Source: Amoebidium appalachense (Eukaryota; Ichthyosporea). Taken from it: a DNA stretch of 64,000 bases. Position 1 is the first letter of the stretch. The number at the start of each line of letters is the position of its first letter. Under the pieces are notes generated by a model, which worked only from the letters and a program-made list of their open reading frames with translations, was not told the DNA's origin and did no database searches. Location of the stretch: the NCBI GenBank assembly GCA_963693365.1, contig CAVNZM010000007.1, positions 7,130,001-7,194,000 of the forward strand. The letters run 5' to 3'. A program made the position numbers and the translations under genes. Below are positions 17,840 to 33,770 of this stretch, piece by piece.

Positions 17840-19942
17840 TGTGTTACAGCGTACGAAAAACATACACGACAGCGTGACAACATATTCGGTTTGCGGGGGT
17901 GGGGAAGAAGGGGGGGGGGTGGGGGGGAAGGGTTGCCATGCATGTGCATCTATGTAGCCGCCATTCACAGCACAGCAACAGTGATCTCACAATATATCCA
18001 CGTGAAACAATAATCGTTAGCATGCTATTAGGGTTAACCCTCTCTAGTCACCCATTCCATACCTGCACATCGTCGGTTTCAAGGAATGGCTGCAACAAAG
18101 CCATCGAAGGGAACACAGCCGAGAAATCTTCGATAAAGTGGTACGGGTTGTTCCAGTCGTACGAGTCGAGGATAAGAACGGGGTGCTCCACCCACTCTGT
18201 GCATTTCCCGTCCAAACTCCCGGGTTTTGGCGCCAATTTTTCGGTCATTTCTTTTACCGCCTTATAGTGCGTCCATTCAATGCTTGCCTCCTGCTGTGAA
18301 ATTAGGTTACCGTTTAACGTGCAATCGGCGGTCATTTCCAAATTTCCGGTTAGAGAGACATTTTCTGCCAACCAAATCCGCCACTTCTTGTCGCCGTTGG
18401 AAATTTTCGTGTTTGTCCAGCGTTGAATTTTCGATTTTGCTCCATTTCCGGTCGTTTTCTGGTCCGATTGGCACAGAATTTCATGCCCATTGTCGAAGTT
18501 ATTAAGCAACTCGTGGGTGTGCGTGTCAGCAGGGCAGCGGGGGAGCTTAGACCACTCTTTGGAGGCTGAAACCTGCTCGATTTCCCATCTGTGTGCCGGC
18601 GGGGGGGAGGGGAGGGAGGGGGGGGGGGGGGGAATAAGGTGGAGGATAGGGGAGGGAGGGGACGGGGGGGGGAGGGGGATTGGTGGGGGAGGGAGGGGGG
18701 GGGGGGGGGGGGATGATGATGTCACCAGGTTAGAGAAGTGGTGGTAGGGTGTGCAAGGCTCCAAAAATGGAACGGGAGGTGGGCTGAAAGGATGGTATTA
18801 GGATAGGGAACAACAGAGAGCGTTGCGTGAGAGGGAGAATAATGGCCTCCTTTTTGTTTGTTTGTTTGGTTTTCTCCGCATTGCTTCCGTGCTTGTTTTC
18901 TGTTTATGGGGGTGGAAGAAGTCCGATTAAAAAACCCACCGGGCGCGTGCGCGCGCGCATGTGTGTGTGTGTGTGCGTGTGTGTGTGTATGTGTGTGGAG
19001 GCGGGGGGGGGGGGGGGGAGAGAGGGGGGGGGGGAGGGGGGAGGAAGGAGCCAGAAACACGTTGCATAGCGGGACATGCATAGTATCATAATGAAAGACC
19101 TGCCAAAGCAAGACGCGAAGGGTTATGCACGATTTGGACAGGGGGAAGGGCCGGACGGATGGGGATATGTAGCATGTACGTAAGGCATAACACGTGAGGT
19201 ACATGCTGATTACCAACGAAAGCAAGTATCGTGCCTGGGATCCTAACGAACCAGCCCCCAGCCGTCCCCCCCCCCCCCTTCCCCCCCCCCCCCCCCCCCG
19301 CCGCCCCTCCCCCCCCCCTCCCCCCCCACCACCCCCACCCCCCCCTCCCCTCCCCCCTCGTCCCCAACTGTCACATAACCCCTCCGAAGATTCTGAACAC
19401 ACAAAGCATGAAAAATGTGGTATTCATACCAGGAAGTGTTGGGATAGTGTTATAATACAAAACAAGCGATCACTCAGGTGCACGTGCATGGAGATGCCTA
19501 TGCATGTCCCTGCACAGAATACGTCAACAGTGCATCCTCACGTTATGATATATCGATGTTGGTGGGATGAGCCATTCGAACAAACGGACGTGCACGCAAA
19601 GCACACACAGACTTACACAGATACACTTAACCTCCCCCCTGCCTTCTCCCCCCACCCACCCACCCACCCACACAAACGGACCTCCCCCCCCCCCCCCCCC
19701 CCCCCCCCCCCAAATAGCCACACACACACGACCACACAAGCACACACCATGTGAACTTCACCCACCCGGTGGCAACACAGTGCACTATAGTGAAGCTTAT
19801 AGCATATGGTTGCAGCATGCATTATACCACCTGCCGCACAACGTGGTGCGAACACCATTGTGCACTCGATCTGACACACGCAAACTTAAAACACCCAAGC
19901 GTGCTCACACACATACACACTTCCTTGAGCCCTATGGTTATA

Positions 19943-19988
<46 letters not shown>

Positions 19989-20736
19989 ACACACAACACC
20001 ACCCGCCTTCCTTTGTGGTACCCCCAGAAAAAGCAGATGGGCATTGAACGAGTGTACGGGCACCGAAAACACGCTTGTGTCCCCCCCTCCCCACTACCCA
20101 CCCTGCCCCACCCCCACCCCCCAATCCCTCTACCCTCCCCCCAGCACTTGTACCCATTGGCACGCAGAAAGCACACGGGTGGGGAAGAGACGTGAAACGT
20201 GGTCATAATAAGCCAAGAGAAGGGAAAGTGTTTTACCTCAGACTAGTTCGCTCGAAGTCTCCGTGTGCCTTGTGAAGCCTTCGCCTATCCCCAAACTCAA
20301 TCCCCGGTACGCCGTCGTGTGTCCTAGTCGACGGGTTTCCCGCCTTTTCTTGTTTCTCTGCCCCGGAAGGTGCGATGTCGGGTGGGTTCGTTGTCTGTGA
20401 AACCTCTACACTCGTTGTGACGGGACCAACAGATGCAACAGCAACAGACTCGACAAAAGGTATCCTTGCTGGAAGCAAGAAATCATTTGCTATCTCAGGT
20501 CTGCCTGTAAAAGTGTTTTGTTCATATGTTTCTTTATGTACAACCACCGTTGCATTCCCGAACGTAACAACAACTTTTACTTGCGAAAGGAAAACTAGGG
20601 AGACGATAACAGCAGCCACCACGGCGGCTGCTTTTGCCACGTTCTTTTTGCCCCTCAACGTAAGTCTGGCAAACAAAAGACCCCCATTGTCGCCCGTTGA
20701 CGAGTCATAGTCATTTTGAAGCATTTTGGCGTGCAC
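14799..20736 (-). CDS. GT61-family (DUF563) glycosyltransferase, type II membrane protein
   Basis: Exons on the minus strand are 20736-20237, 18588-18063, 17395-17136 and 15279-14799. The phases (2, 0, 2) match throughout and give 588 residues ending in TAG. A short cytoplasmic tail precedes a hydrophobic span at about 35-52 ([18 protein letters not shown]) and a Thr/Ser-rich stem. The catalytic region holds [15 protein letters not shown] (about residue 310), matching the family's N-x-(F/Y)-H...D block, and [19 protein letters not shown] (about residue 515), the GVHGAGLTN-type motif of the C-terminal half. The family transfers xylose, arabinose or GlcNAc to glycoproteins or polysaccharides in the secretory pathway; donor and acceptor here are unknown. 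A second in-frame Met lies at codon 5. Introns of 1.6, 0.7 and 1.9 kb carry C/G runs, and the last holds a large GT minisatellite. Confidence 0.92.
15865..17060. repeat. GT-rich minisatellite with an ATCATGTGCATGTGCATG core
   Basis: About 23 units each consist of a variable GT array plus a conserved core reading ATCATGTGCATGTGCATG or a close variant. Units are spaced 35-70 bases apart and the length change is mostly in the GT part. A few units have GTCATG, ATCACG or one extra CATGTG. The array fills most of the third intron of the GT61 gene. Confidence 0.95.
17647..17838. repeat. GT/GC array followed by T run and G run
   Basis: GT steps, GC steps (about 17691-17709), more GT/CGTG, then T (17788-17805) and G (17806-17838). 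The block lies in the second intron of the GT61 gene. Confidence 0.95.
19260..19355. repeat. C-rich tracts
   Basis: C runs with scattered T, G and A. More follow at about 19683-19711 and 19948-19988. All lie in the first intron of the GT61 gene. Confidence 0.9.
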
Positions 20737-22147
20737 GTGAAAGGTCGACTTCTAGGTCTTTGAGACGGGTAATTCGTGATGTAAATAAAGGGATCATGAG
20801 CAGGTCGTTTTGGAGGGTGGTGTCATTTCAGAATCCCAAACGATTCTACAGAAATAGAAGGTTGGATTGCAAACTAGCCCGCCGCTTATGTCCCACGCCC
20901 ATGCAAAGGACACTTCTGGTAACTTAGTGCAACCTTAGCACACATATGGCAAGTCAGTTGTCAGTGTAGTACAAGTGCGTGTAAGTAGCCTACGGTATAC
21001 TATGATTAGACGGGGGGGAAACGTATGTAGGACACGGTGAGTATGCGGTACCTAAATTCTGGAATGTGTGTGGTGCAGTTTACACAATCCCCCAAAACTT
21101 CGGCAGTGATCGGCTAATAAAATATAAGTGTTAGTGACACTCACTCGACGAAAGCACTGCTGTTTCAACGGAGGCCGCAAGAAAATGTAACGTTATATCT
21201 CCACATATGATGTCTTTCTTGTAATGTCGTTTTTTGCGTGTGTATCTTGTTGGTGGAAGTACTGCTGGCCTTGTGCACGTGCCGGCACCTGATTGCCCCA
21301 CATTCCCACGCCCCCCGCCGGCCCCCGGCCCCGGCCATGACTTCATGGGAGGGACTGCTATATCGTACAGTAAGAAATCAAAATTTAACACCCCAAGAAC
21401 GTAATCGCAGATCTCTTGTATTTTTTTTTACTTCAGTATTACTGTGACATATGAGCATGATCAGGGAATGGGTCGATATACTCGATATGTCAGTGGGATG
21501 AATCATGATCACGGATCCGAAGTTTGTGGAATGTAGAAGCAAAATATCTAGCCAATAAGACCCTACGTTTTAATGGAAGCAGACACGTATTGGCTAAGAG
21601 TTTTGCTGGTTGTAATCCCCCAAAACTCCTTGCATGCCAATGCCATACGTCCTACACGCCACATCATGTAGACAGTCACGTGCAATGACATATACGTTGT
21701 ATGTATACACACGCACGTTTACACTGACGCAAATGGCACACAAGAATACACCCACTACTCACATTCGTCCAATTATCACACGTACGTTGTAGTACCCATG
21801 CACGCAAAAGAACTTCAATCCAGTGGTACGTATGTACACTAACGGCTGGGCGCCAGACAGTGTCCAAGGCAATAAATAGTGTGTAAACCCCCAAACGTGC
21901 ACAACTACTGTAGCCATCCACACACTTGTATTTTGTACGTGACTCGGACAGTCACCATAGAGATGCAAACACTTGTGCAAGTGTTTACTATTGTGCATTG
22001 TGCAGGTGTCACAGAATGTAACTCAAAGTGCTGCAGGGTGCAGCTGGGCTTGAAGTTGCAAGCTCGTGTTTGTCACGTGAGTGCGGGCCGGGCGGGCGGC
22101 CTGTAGTAGTAGGGTGCGACTGGTGTAGCCTACTAATAACGGTTTCT

Positions 22148-22753
<606 letters not shown>

Positions 22754-23157
22754 GTGACTTGCTGGCCGTCTGCCGTCTGCCCGTTTGAAAAGTTGCCTTT
22801 GATAAATGCTGATAATCAATGATCAACCATTCGTCAGTGAAGGCACACACTGGCAGAAGTTCATTGCCTGACACAGTAACGACAACAGTCTTGAACAGTT
22901 GTTATAATTCACCGATCATCTACTAGATAGATAGCAATAGAAAGATATTGGCGAATCTCCCCCCCCCCCCCCCCCTCCCCCCCCCCCACACACACACCTG
23001 CCCCCCTTTCCCCCCCCCCCCCCCCCCCCCCCCTCCCCGCCGGCAAGGCTCCGCCGGATCATCACCTCCCTCCGCCCTGTACCAGCTTAAACGCACGTGA
23101 AGCGCCTGCTTGTGGGCACACACATATAACACACGCGCACACACGCACGCACGCACG

Positions 23158-23194
<37 letters not shown>

Positions 23195-23476
23195 CACACA
23201 CGCATTGTGTGTCACACGCACATACACCAAACACACACACGCACATGCGCGCGCAAACAGGTGCATAGTATTACGCTTGCACACCGGCGCCTCCAAACCC
23301 ACATGCACACTCTGAGACTCTGGAAGACTGGCTTGTGGGAGACTCACACACCGTCGGATAATTTTTTTCAACTTTTGCCTTGTATGTACTGATGTAGGAA
23401 GCCAAGAAAACTCAGACCGCTATTATTATTTGCCAGATGCTATTTTTTTTTTGTGCACTCCGGGAAGTCAAAGCCT

Positions 23477-23479
<3 letters not shown>

Positions 23480-23529
<50 letters not shown>

Positions 23530-23560
23530 ACCACCACCACCACCACCACCACCACCACCC
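23480..23560. repeat. C run of about 50 followed by CCA triplets
   Basis: An uninterrupted C run (23480-23529) passes into about nine CCA/ACC triplets. Confidence 0.95.
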
Positions 23561-24828
23561 ACCCACTCCGCTGTTATCTTAATTTTCCCCCAGCCTCAAT
23601 AGACTCTAGAATCATTTTTTTTTTTTTTCCCGCCAAAAAAATCTGGACGCTAGAATCCTAAAGGTGAAATATCTTAATTGTGAACCACCCCTGTAAGCCG
23701 TTTTGGTGGGCACCATAACTTAATAAGTTTGCCGATGCCATGTCTATATTAGACTGCCCCTCTCCTCCCTCTCTCTGTCTACTGCGCAACCACCCTCCCC
23801 CTCTTCCTGATCTCCCCTCCGTGCGCGAGGCCCACCTATCCAAAGTCCGAGTCTGCCAGGCAGCACGCAGTGGATGCATGCGGCGGCCAATTGGAACCAC
23901 CGAATAGGTTACACACACCTCAGTGACACCCTGACACACACGGTCATTGGCACGGGCCGGTACCGTGGCCGCTGGCAGGCACGAGCGCGCGCACACACAC
24001 ACGGACACATGACAGCTATGACTCGCACACTGACACCGTGTCACCACACACACGCAGTGTTACACACAGTACGTGCACGTCACACACGGCACTGCACACA
24101 CGTCTGTACACACAAGCACGCACACACTCACGCATATGGCACACACACCGTGACGTTATGCATGTGCCATGGCCAGTGTGTGTGTTTGTACATGTGTATC
24201 CGAGACGCACGCTCCCACACACGCATGCGGCGCGCCGCGTGACCGTCACACCAGCCGCACCGTGGCACCCACCCGGCGGCACACACACATACACTGCGAC
24301 ACACGCACACATGTACCGGCACATGCACATGCGTACACGGACCGTCGATGATGTACACTGTCTGTGGCACGCACACACTGTGGAACACATGTGCACGCGT
24401 ACGACAACATGCCGCTCCGAGTTGCAACCGTTATTATCAAAAAGGAAAGCCTTGTGGGGAGCCTGAGGCTCGGTGTGACAGTGTGCACATGAGTGTAACA
24501 GTTACTTCACCGTGGTGGTTTTGGTCACCGGCACGGACACGTGGGGGGGGAGGGGGCCCGGCGGGGGGGGGGGGAGGGCCGGGGAGGGAGGCCTGCCTAG
24601 CAGGGGGCAGGAGAGCAGGGGGAGGGGGGGGGGGGGGGGGAAGCCTCGGAGGGCATGTGGGGAGGATACAATCCGGTGCCTACTTACTACAGGGCGGGTC
24701 ACTCACTTTTAAGATAACAGGTAAATACGGTTTTAGGTACCGTAGAAAATCTTTAAGTTTCTCAGCCGTAGCTACATGATTCATTCGATTTCCCGGCCCC
24801 CCCACCCCACCCCCTTCGCCCCTCCCTC

Positions 24829-26300
<1,472 letters not shown>

Positions 26301-26387
26301 GGCACATAGAGCCAGGGAGTGTCACGGCACGCGTCCGGGCATCGTGGGCCCATTAATGTAAACCGTTACGCTCTTTCTTAGTCGGTT

Positions 26388-26512
<125 letters not shown>

Positions 26513-26754
26513 CACACCGTCATGCATTGGCTTTTTCGGCGGTCTGTTCACTGGATCGGTGACGACTCCGGATCCAAATGTTAAAGCTCAATCTGGAGGC
26601 CGTGACTTCAAGCTTTACAGAAACTGAACATGATCCGCTGCACATCAGGGCTTTTCTTGTGCACGGCTACTATGATAATAATACCGAGACTAATCTATAA
26701 TGAATATGTATGGAAGCCACGACAATTATTATTCCTCCTCCGAATCCTCCTCCT

Positions 26755-26786
<32 letters not shown>

Positions 26787-27180
26787 CCCTCCCCCCCCCC
26801 CCCCCCCCCCCCTCCCCCTCCCCTCCCCGCGGCGCTCCCCGTTATCTTATTTTTAGTATCATTAACTGCCTCATCATGGGCGGCCAGCCTCGGTAGCCCC
26901 TAGAATCTTAGTTTTTTCCCCAAAAATCTAGTAAATGCACGATTAGGTTATTACAGTAGGTGAATTGTCTTCAATTGAATCCTGAATGATTCCTCTGTAC
27001 TAGGCTGTACACCTGTACGGCGTAGTGTGATCGATACAGACGATATGCATGACGATGGCCATGGGGGCGGCGTGGAGGCGGGCAAGTTTGGGGCGTTGCC
27101 ATTAATATTCAACTCGAGGGGTCGTCCCCCCCTCCCCCTGCCCCCCACCCACCCTCTCTCTCTCTTTTTCTCTCCCCCCC

Positions 27181-27220
<40 letters not shown>

Positions 27221-28522
27221 ACCCCGGGGGCCTTCCCCGGGTCCCAACCGCATCCCGGCTGCCCGGCCTCGCGCTTCAAGGCAAGGCCTGGCAGACTGAG
27301 TCTTTCACGGTGCCGCTGTATGGGACGGTCTGGAATGTAGGCTATTTTTCCCGCCAGGCTCAGGCGGGGTCAGGCATTTTCTCATAAATTTCACAATGGT
27401 CTCAAAAATGAAATAATTGAAAATTTTGAAATTCAAAAACCTTGCTCTGGGACCACGTAGCTCAGTCGGGTGCCCCATATTCAATCAAGTCACTGCTAAG
27501 GTGAACATTAGGGTGAAATGTTTTTAGTAGCGCAATAGAGTTGAATAAAGCCGAAGTTCCGACCTATATCCCTGGCTGAGAATCAACTCAATCAAGGCCT
27601 GAATAATAGGTGATAAAAGTTCAATATTTGAAATGTCGACATGACCCCGGGGGATTTATTCAAAAGTATGTGTCATAGGGGATTTAACATAAAACAGAAA
27701 ACCAATCATAGCGTCGGAGATTTAATTGTTGGAATGTTTGTGTTCAACTAAGATTTGAGTAGCATGCCTACACAACAAAATGTGTCAGTAACTACGATAT
27801 TTCCACCTTTTTTACTTGTGTCCGCTTGAAGAAGGAGTTTCTTGACTTTAAATATATTTGTTAACTTGTATTTTCACGTTGATTCCCGGGTAGCTAGCCA
27901 TGTGAATAAATGATATTTTTTCCGACGCAAGGATTGGTTGACTGGGTTAGTCAACGATAAAATAACTGTCGGCTAATCAGGTTTATGACAAAGCAACAAT
28001 TACGTGTTTTATGAATTGAAAATACCGTTAAATCTAAAAAGTACCGATATGGGCTAGGGATTCACCGCTCGCTCTGGAAATAGAGGAAGCAAACATGTAA
28101 TGATGCACCTATATACGTACGTATCTGTGCATGTGTCTTTTTGTGTATAGTATATAAGTGAAACTAAAGAAAGAAAGTTGTGTTTGGAAACCCTGATAGT
28201 ATAGCCGTACGCGTATTGGTTCCCTACCGAAACATCGTAAATCCAGTATAATTACTTGTCCTGGTTGTAAAGAAACCATAATAGCCTACGGAATTCGAGA
28301 CCCCATCGCCGATGATGATTACCCTAAAAATCAGCCCCCAGGCAGCCAGCCACACATATTGAGACGTGTCGACCTCCGTTTACATGTTTCAGTATCAAAC
28401 TATTCCTCCCTTGTCTTTCTTTCGACGAAAATCTCCTTACTAACAACAGTATAAGGTCCCGTCTCTGTCGCTATTAGAGCGTGTTTTTGAACAAGCATCT
28501 ATTTTCCCTTTTATCTTTCACC

Positions 28523-30877
28523 ATGGGTGGTCTAGCCGAGCTCAGCAACAACCCGTTGGTTGTCCGACGTGTTGGGGGGGCCATTATTGCCCTCCTTGCT
28601 TTCGGAGCTGCACTAAGCATCTTGCAGGGGTGGAACCCATCCGTGGCTGTGCAGATGAAGATTGATGTGCCTGTTGAGTCTGCGACGGAGTGTGTCTGCC
28701 CTGGCTTGGACCAACAAAACAAGACAAAGTAAGTGGTGTCAGACTGAGTGGCCCCGCATTTTTTATGTAACAACGTGTGCATGCATGCCTGTGATTATCT
28801 TTAAGTGAGCTTTTTGAAGACAGGATACTGACGGTGTCTTCCAAATAATGATCGGCACATGAATTATTTGTAGGTTTTTCTGTTGTGTTGCTCACTCGGC
28901 CGCCCATGATAATTTCATTGAACTCTACAATAGTAAGCCTTTATGTTGTTGCAGTCAGACTGTCTCCTCCCTGCCCACCACGATGAGATTCGCAAGGCAT
29001 TGAACTGAGCTAAATTTTATTGCTAAGCATAGGCTACGGTGCACATCAGTATAGTGACCTGCCACCAGACTGCATGTGTTCCCAATGCTCAAGTGTTCCT
29101 CCCTCCTTCCATCCCATTATGAACCTCGCGGTGGCACTACATCCTGCACACACGCACGTGCATTCACGTGTGTGCACACCTTTAGTAGATTCTAGCACAC
29201 AAACTATCAGAATAAATGTGGAGCAGAGGCAGGATTCGGTCCTGTGACCTCTGTAAGAGACAATCACTTCTACATAGCGGATCGAGAGTAGAGAGGTTCG
29301 CAGGAAGTGGTTTGAGATCTCGGATCCTCCGGCACCATCTGAGGATGGTCCGGCTGCTTTATATACCTGAGGCGGATGCCAGTCCGCGAATACATCGTCC
29401 AATAGGATTACGGATAGTCTCTCAGGATAGATCAGGATTATGTACTAGCCAATAGGAAGACAGTCATGGTTCCTGGCGTATGCGGCCCCAGGCAGTCCCC
29501 AAGTACGCGGGGGCGGGATAGGCGGGAACAGGCTAAGTGCGTGACTGGGAAGAGCAGGAATAAACAGATAAGACTATTCTATCATAACACAAACTCCACG
29601 TTCAACAAAGTTATTAAACATTTTCTTATGACCGGAGGCCACTGATATGCTATTAACATCGCTGCACTGCTCTATGTACCATCCACCTGCGGCCACAATG
29701 CTCGGTCACAACATTTTACAAAGGTGGTGATGCCAAACACTAGGTGGGACCCGCCAACTGAACTTCATGATACGAGCCTTTCCTGCTTGTAGACACACTT
29801 TCGCCTACAAATAGTATTGCTACATAGGCCTCACCGTAAATGTATGCACACTGTGACCATATATGCACACTGTGACACACACAAACATCCCCTACTTTCT
29901 TTCCTACATACACCGTATTCGAAGTTTTCAGACTTCGTTTCATGATTGTAATCCAGTTCATGCAAGTAACTCACCGAATCTATTTTCTGCACAGGGACGG
30001 CAAAACTACCAAGCCCGAGACCGCCAGCGGTGCGGCACCAAACACAACAGAAGCGTCGGAACCAGCGCCAAACACACTCGACGCCAACCACATCATCAAA
30101 CTCGGTATACACCAAGACACGGTGGAAGGGTGGAAGATTCGCCGTATGAACCACCTTGAACAATACCATAAGCAGATCAACATGCCTGACTCTACGGGAC
30201 GCGGGCCGTGGTCTGGTAGCCGAGCGGAGGGTAATGCCTATTTCCAGGATAATTGGGAGCCTACCTTTAGCTGCCCATACGAACGGAGACTGGGGCACTG
30301 GGGCGATGGCGGTAAATGGATCTGCAACCCGCACGTTATCAAGCGGCCGGCTATCGTTTATTCTCTCGGATCGAACAACGATTTCAGCTTCGAGGAAGCC
30401 ATGCACGAATACTTTGCGGGTCAGGTAGAGCTGCACACGTTTGACTTCGGCACCCCTGTCGGAAAACCTGATTTTGTCAACTACCACCAGTATTTCATTT
30501 CGGCCGAAGATAAAAACAACACCGGTGGCCCAGTTCACAAAACGGTCAAGACGATTATGAAGGAGCTCGGTCACTCCCACGTCGATATTTTCAAGATTGA
30601 TATCGAGGGGCACGAAATGGACGTTCTTTTGCCCGTGTTGGAGAACAACGGGTTCCCGAATGTTGACCAGATGCAAATAGAACTCCACGTCAAACCCGGT
30701 TCCTTTAAACCTACTCCCGACCAGGTTGATAGATTCTTTAAGCTGCTCTCGGAGAAAGAGCAGATGGAGATTTTCCATAAGGAGCCTAACATTAAGTTCG
30801 GTGGTGGTATTGCTTGCGAGTACAGTTTGGTTAAGGTGGACTGGAAGGCTCTTCTGCCGCAAATCCACCTTAGCTAG
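28523..30877 (+). CDS. METTL24-like (Methyltransf_22) type II membrane methyltransferase
   Basis: Exon 1 is 28523-28728 and exon 2 is 29995-30877. An AAA|GTAAGT donor and TTTTCTGCACAG acceptor join in phase 2 to give 362 residues. The start CACCATGGG is a good Kozak context. A short tail precedes a signal-anchor at about 17-36 (VGGAIIALLAFGAALSILQGW) and a Thr/Pro-rich stem. The catalytic half has GKWICNPHVI, VYSLGSNNDFSFEEAM (about residue 190), the family's SAM-binding loop, and VDIFKIDIEGHEMDVL (about residue 265), the FkbM-type KxDxEG motif. The architecture matches METTL24-like proteins, which are poorly characterised. By topology it would methylate a lumenal substrate, possibly a glycan. 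The intron (28729-29994) is mostly unique sequence, unlike other introns here. The stop codon lies inside a tandem repeat. Confidence 0.93.
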
Positions 30878-31195
30878 TCTTAAGAGTGTATTAGTCTGTT
30901 GAATATGGGAAGTGGTGTGAGACGACGCGAAAGTTGATTGAACTTGATTGTGTATCCGTGTTACATTACGTATATATGACTTCTAGTCAGGAACAAATTC
31001 ACCTTAGCTATCGTGTGGTCGTTTGAATATGGTGTCCGTGCTACATAACGTATAACATTATATGACCTAATAAGGAACAAATCTACCTTATATAGCGTGT
31101 AATCGTTTGAATATGGGAAGTGGCAGACACAACGTGAAAATTGCTTGAACTTGATTCAGTATCCGTGTTACATTACTTATATATGACCTAATAGT
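30861..31195 (+). repeat. Three-copy tandem repeat overlapping the end of a CDS
   Basis: Three units start at about 30861, 30995 and 31079, with AAATCCACCTTAGCTAG, AAATTCACCTTAGCTAT and AAATCTACCTTATATAG. Each continues into TTGAATATGG and then TCCGTGYTACATWAC. The middle unit lacks about 50 bases. The first includes the last codons and the TAG of the methyltransferase gene. Confidence 0.88.
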
Positions 31196-31661
31196 ATTCA
31201 GTGTGGGCTACTAAGTAATAATTTGTTGTTTGCGTTTCCAACGTGATGAATCAAATGGCATCAGTGATGGTAGTGAAAACGTGCATGATGGGAGGGTTGG
31301 GGACGGAGGGGGAGGGGGGAGGGGGGTGTTAGTGCAAAGAAAGATCGGCTGGATCTGCAACTGTAACAGTTACTGCTAATAGCTGTAGTTTTAGAGACTT
31401 GTATGTATTTGAAGAGAAACATATATCTACATATCGTATTGCATTATGAAATGCAAGTTGACACCTCGTAAGTGCCATATTATATTTTTGCTGCGAGGTG
31501 GCCATCTTGTTCTTTTGAAATTTCACACATTTCCGCACACGTGCATCCGGTGACGAACACGAGTCATGATTGCATGTTGTGAACAAACGCAGACATGTAC
31601 CCACACAATCAACCCGCACACACACACACACACACGCGCGTCCTGACCCATACACACACGC

Positions 31662-31698
<37 letters not shown>

Positions 31699-31961
31699 AG
31701 CTGTTTTTGCCCGGCGCACACATGCATCCATAACGTGACCAACTCACACAATTACACAGAGTGATCAATACACACAATCACAACGGTTGTTTCCAACGCA
31801 CACACACGCATAGGCACCTACGCATATATGCACATAAACAACTCACACACACACACACACCCAGAACCGCACCCACGTCATTGACAAATGGCATTTGTTG
31901 TTTTGCCACATGTACACTTCGCATCTTAACAACTCACACGCACACACCGTGATCAACACGC

Positions 31962-31962
<1 letters not shown>

Positions 31963-32029
<67 letters not shown>
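31963..32029. repeat. CA array
   Basis: About 33 CA units just downstream of a CACACGCACACACCGTGATCA stretch. Confidence 0.95.
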
Positions 32030-32031
<2 letters not shown>

Positions 32032-32558
32032 ACGGTTGCGCTGTATATGCGCACTCTACACACACGCATATGCGCACACTCGCAACCGCACACACCAACA
32101 CACACACACAAACAGCAAACACACCCACGTGCGCACACACGCACACATTTTTGCGCGCGCACACGTACACACGTGTACACATTTGCCACACACACACACA
32201 CCACATGTACATATACGCACGCCGTCACGTACTTGTGGGGGGACTCGGGGGGAGGTGGTGGTGGGGGGGGGGGGGGGGGGGGGAGGGGGAGGAGGGGGGG
32301 GCAGGACCCACCACCCCATGGCGTGCACCAGCCCAGCTGGGTCCCTGGGCCCTTGCCCCGGGAGGGGGGGGGGGGGGGGGGGGGGGGCACCCGCCCCTGC
32401 GGTTCCCTCAGGGAAGGGGGCGGGGAGGGCCCCGGGGGGAAGGGGGAGGGGGTGTGCCACGGGCAGGGGGGAGCAGGGGAACCACCAGAGGGCCCGTCGA
32501 TATTTACTACTCCGCCCTCCCCCCACACCCCCGCCCCCCCTCTTCCCCCCCCGAGGCT

Positions 32559-32640
<82 letters not shown>

Positions 32641-33219
32641 ACATTTCAAATTCAAGAATCCATCATAGTACTCCAGCTGCCGCAGGCTTCTGCCTGTGCG
32701 TGTAACTCAGCTTGGAATATTGGCACCAGGCCGAAGTCAGGTCGTTTTCAGACGAGCCCGTATGGATACCATGAAGCATTACAGGCTCTCCCTCTTAATT
32801 GGCGATGACACTTTTGGTTTCTACGAGTCTATAACGGAAGCTCCCTGGCACCTGATTGGACAAAACACGTTGGGATATATATAATATATGATGTAAAAAC
32901 AGGGGGGAACGATTAGATCCCATAGTTGACATGAAGCTGTCTTTAGGCCAATCTATCGTAGGGCTGCGAGTGTGACAGCCCCCACATCAAATAGGCCCCA
33001 GATATGGCATAATATTATAAGTTATGTTTCATTTTGGTGATATATGATCCAACATGGTGTCTTTTAAGCAGTTTATCCAATGTGATCTCCCTACACCCAG
33101 GGCTTCCGCCGTACGGACCTATCTTTTGGTGGAAGTCCCCTGTGGCAAGAAGGGAATATGTCAATTATCTCCCTCTCTTCCTATCTCCCTCCCTGCATGT
33201 ATTGTAGCTACGGCAAGCT

Positions 33220-33770
33220 AGGAGATAGGCCATTTAATATCCCTCCCTCTTTACTGCAAGCAAGTACTAAGGATATGCAATCTATTCTCCCTCCCTCTTT
33301 AATTACGGCAAGCCGGGATATATGCCAATCATCTCCCTCCCTTCGGGCCCTCCCTACATGTAGCTACGGTAATGTAAGCGATGCGATACGTATGTTATTT
33401 ATTCTTCCTCCGTCTTTACGGCAAGCAGGGAGATATGCCAATTATATTTCTTCTGCGTTTTTACTGCAAGCAGGGAGATGTGCCAGTTATATCTCTCAAG
33501 CGTTCTTACGGCAAGCAGGGAGATATGCCAATTATATCTCTTAAGGATTCTTATGGCAAGCAGGGAGATAAATATGCGTTCTTACGGCAAGCAGGGAGAT
33601 ATGCCAATTATATCTCTTAAGCGTTCTTATGGCAAACAGGGAGATATGCTAAATATATCTCTTAGGTGTTCTTACGGCAAGCAGGGAGATATGCCAATCA
33701 TATCTCTCAAGCGTTCTTAGGGTAAGAAGGGAGATATGCTTTTTAAATTATATCTCCTGAGTGTTCTTGA
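33220..33770. repeat. 45-bp minisatellite
   Basis: GCAAGCAGGGAGATATGCCA recurs at 33421, 33466, 33511, 33556, 33587, 33632, 33677 and 33722, a 45-base period except for one 31-base unit. Degenerate units extend to both sides. The period is a multiple of three, so some frames stay open over many units, but no gene context supports translation. Confidence 0.92.

Noticed and set aside
29210-29295. tRNA-like GATTCGGTCCT near 29235 (either strand)
   Set aside because: The putative T stem would have a five-base loop, and no acceptor or anticodon stem can be drawn.
29330-29356. CCGGCACCATC...GATGGTCCGG hairpin with a bulged C, considered as an iron-responsive-type element
   Set aside because: The loop is TGAG and not CAGUGN, and it lies in an intron of the methyltransferase gene.
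32696-32884. Plus-strand 62-codon frame (includes MDTMKHYRLSLLIGDDTFGF)
   Set aside because: Looks protein-like over about 35 residues, but has no clear splice sites and no recognised family; too short to support.
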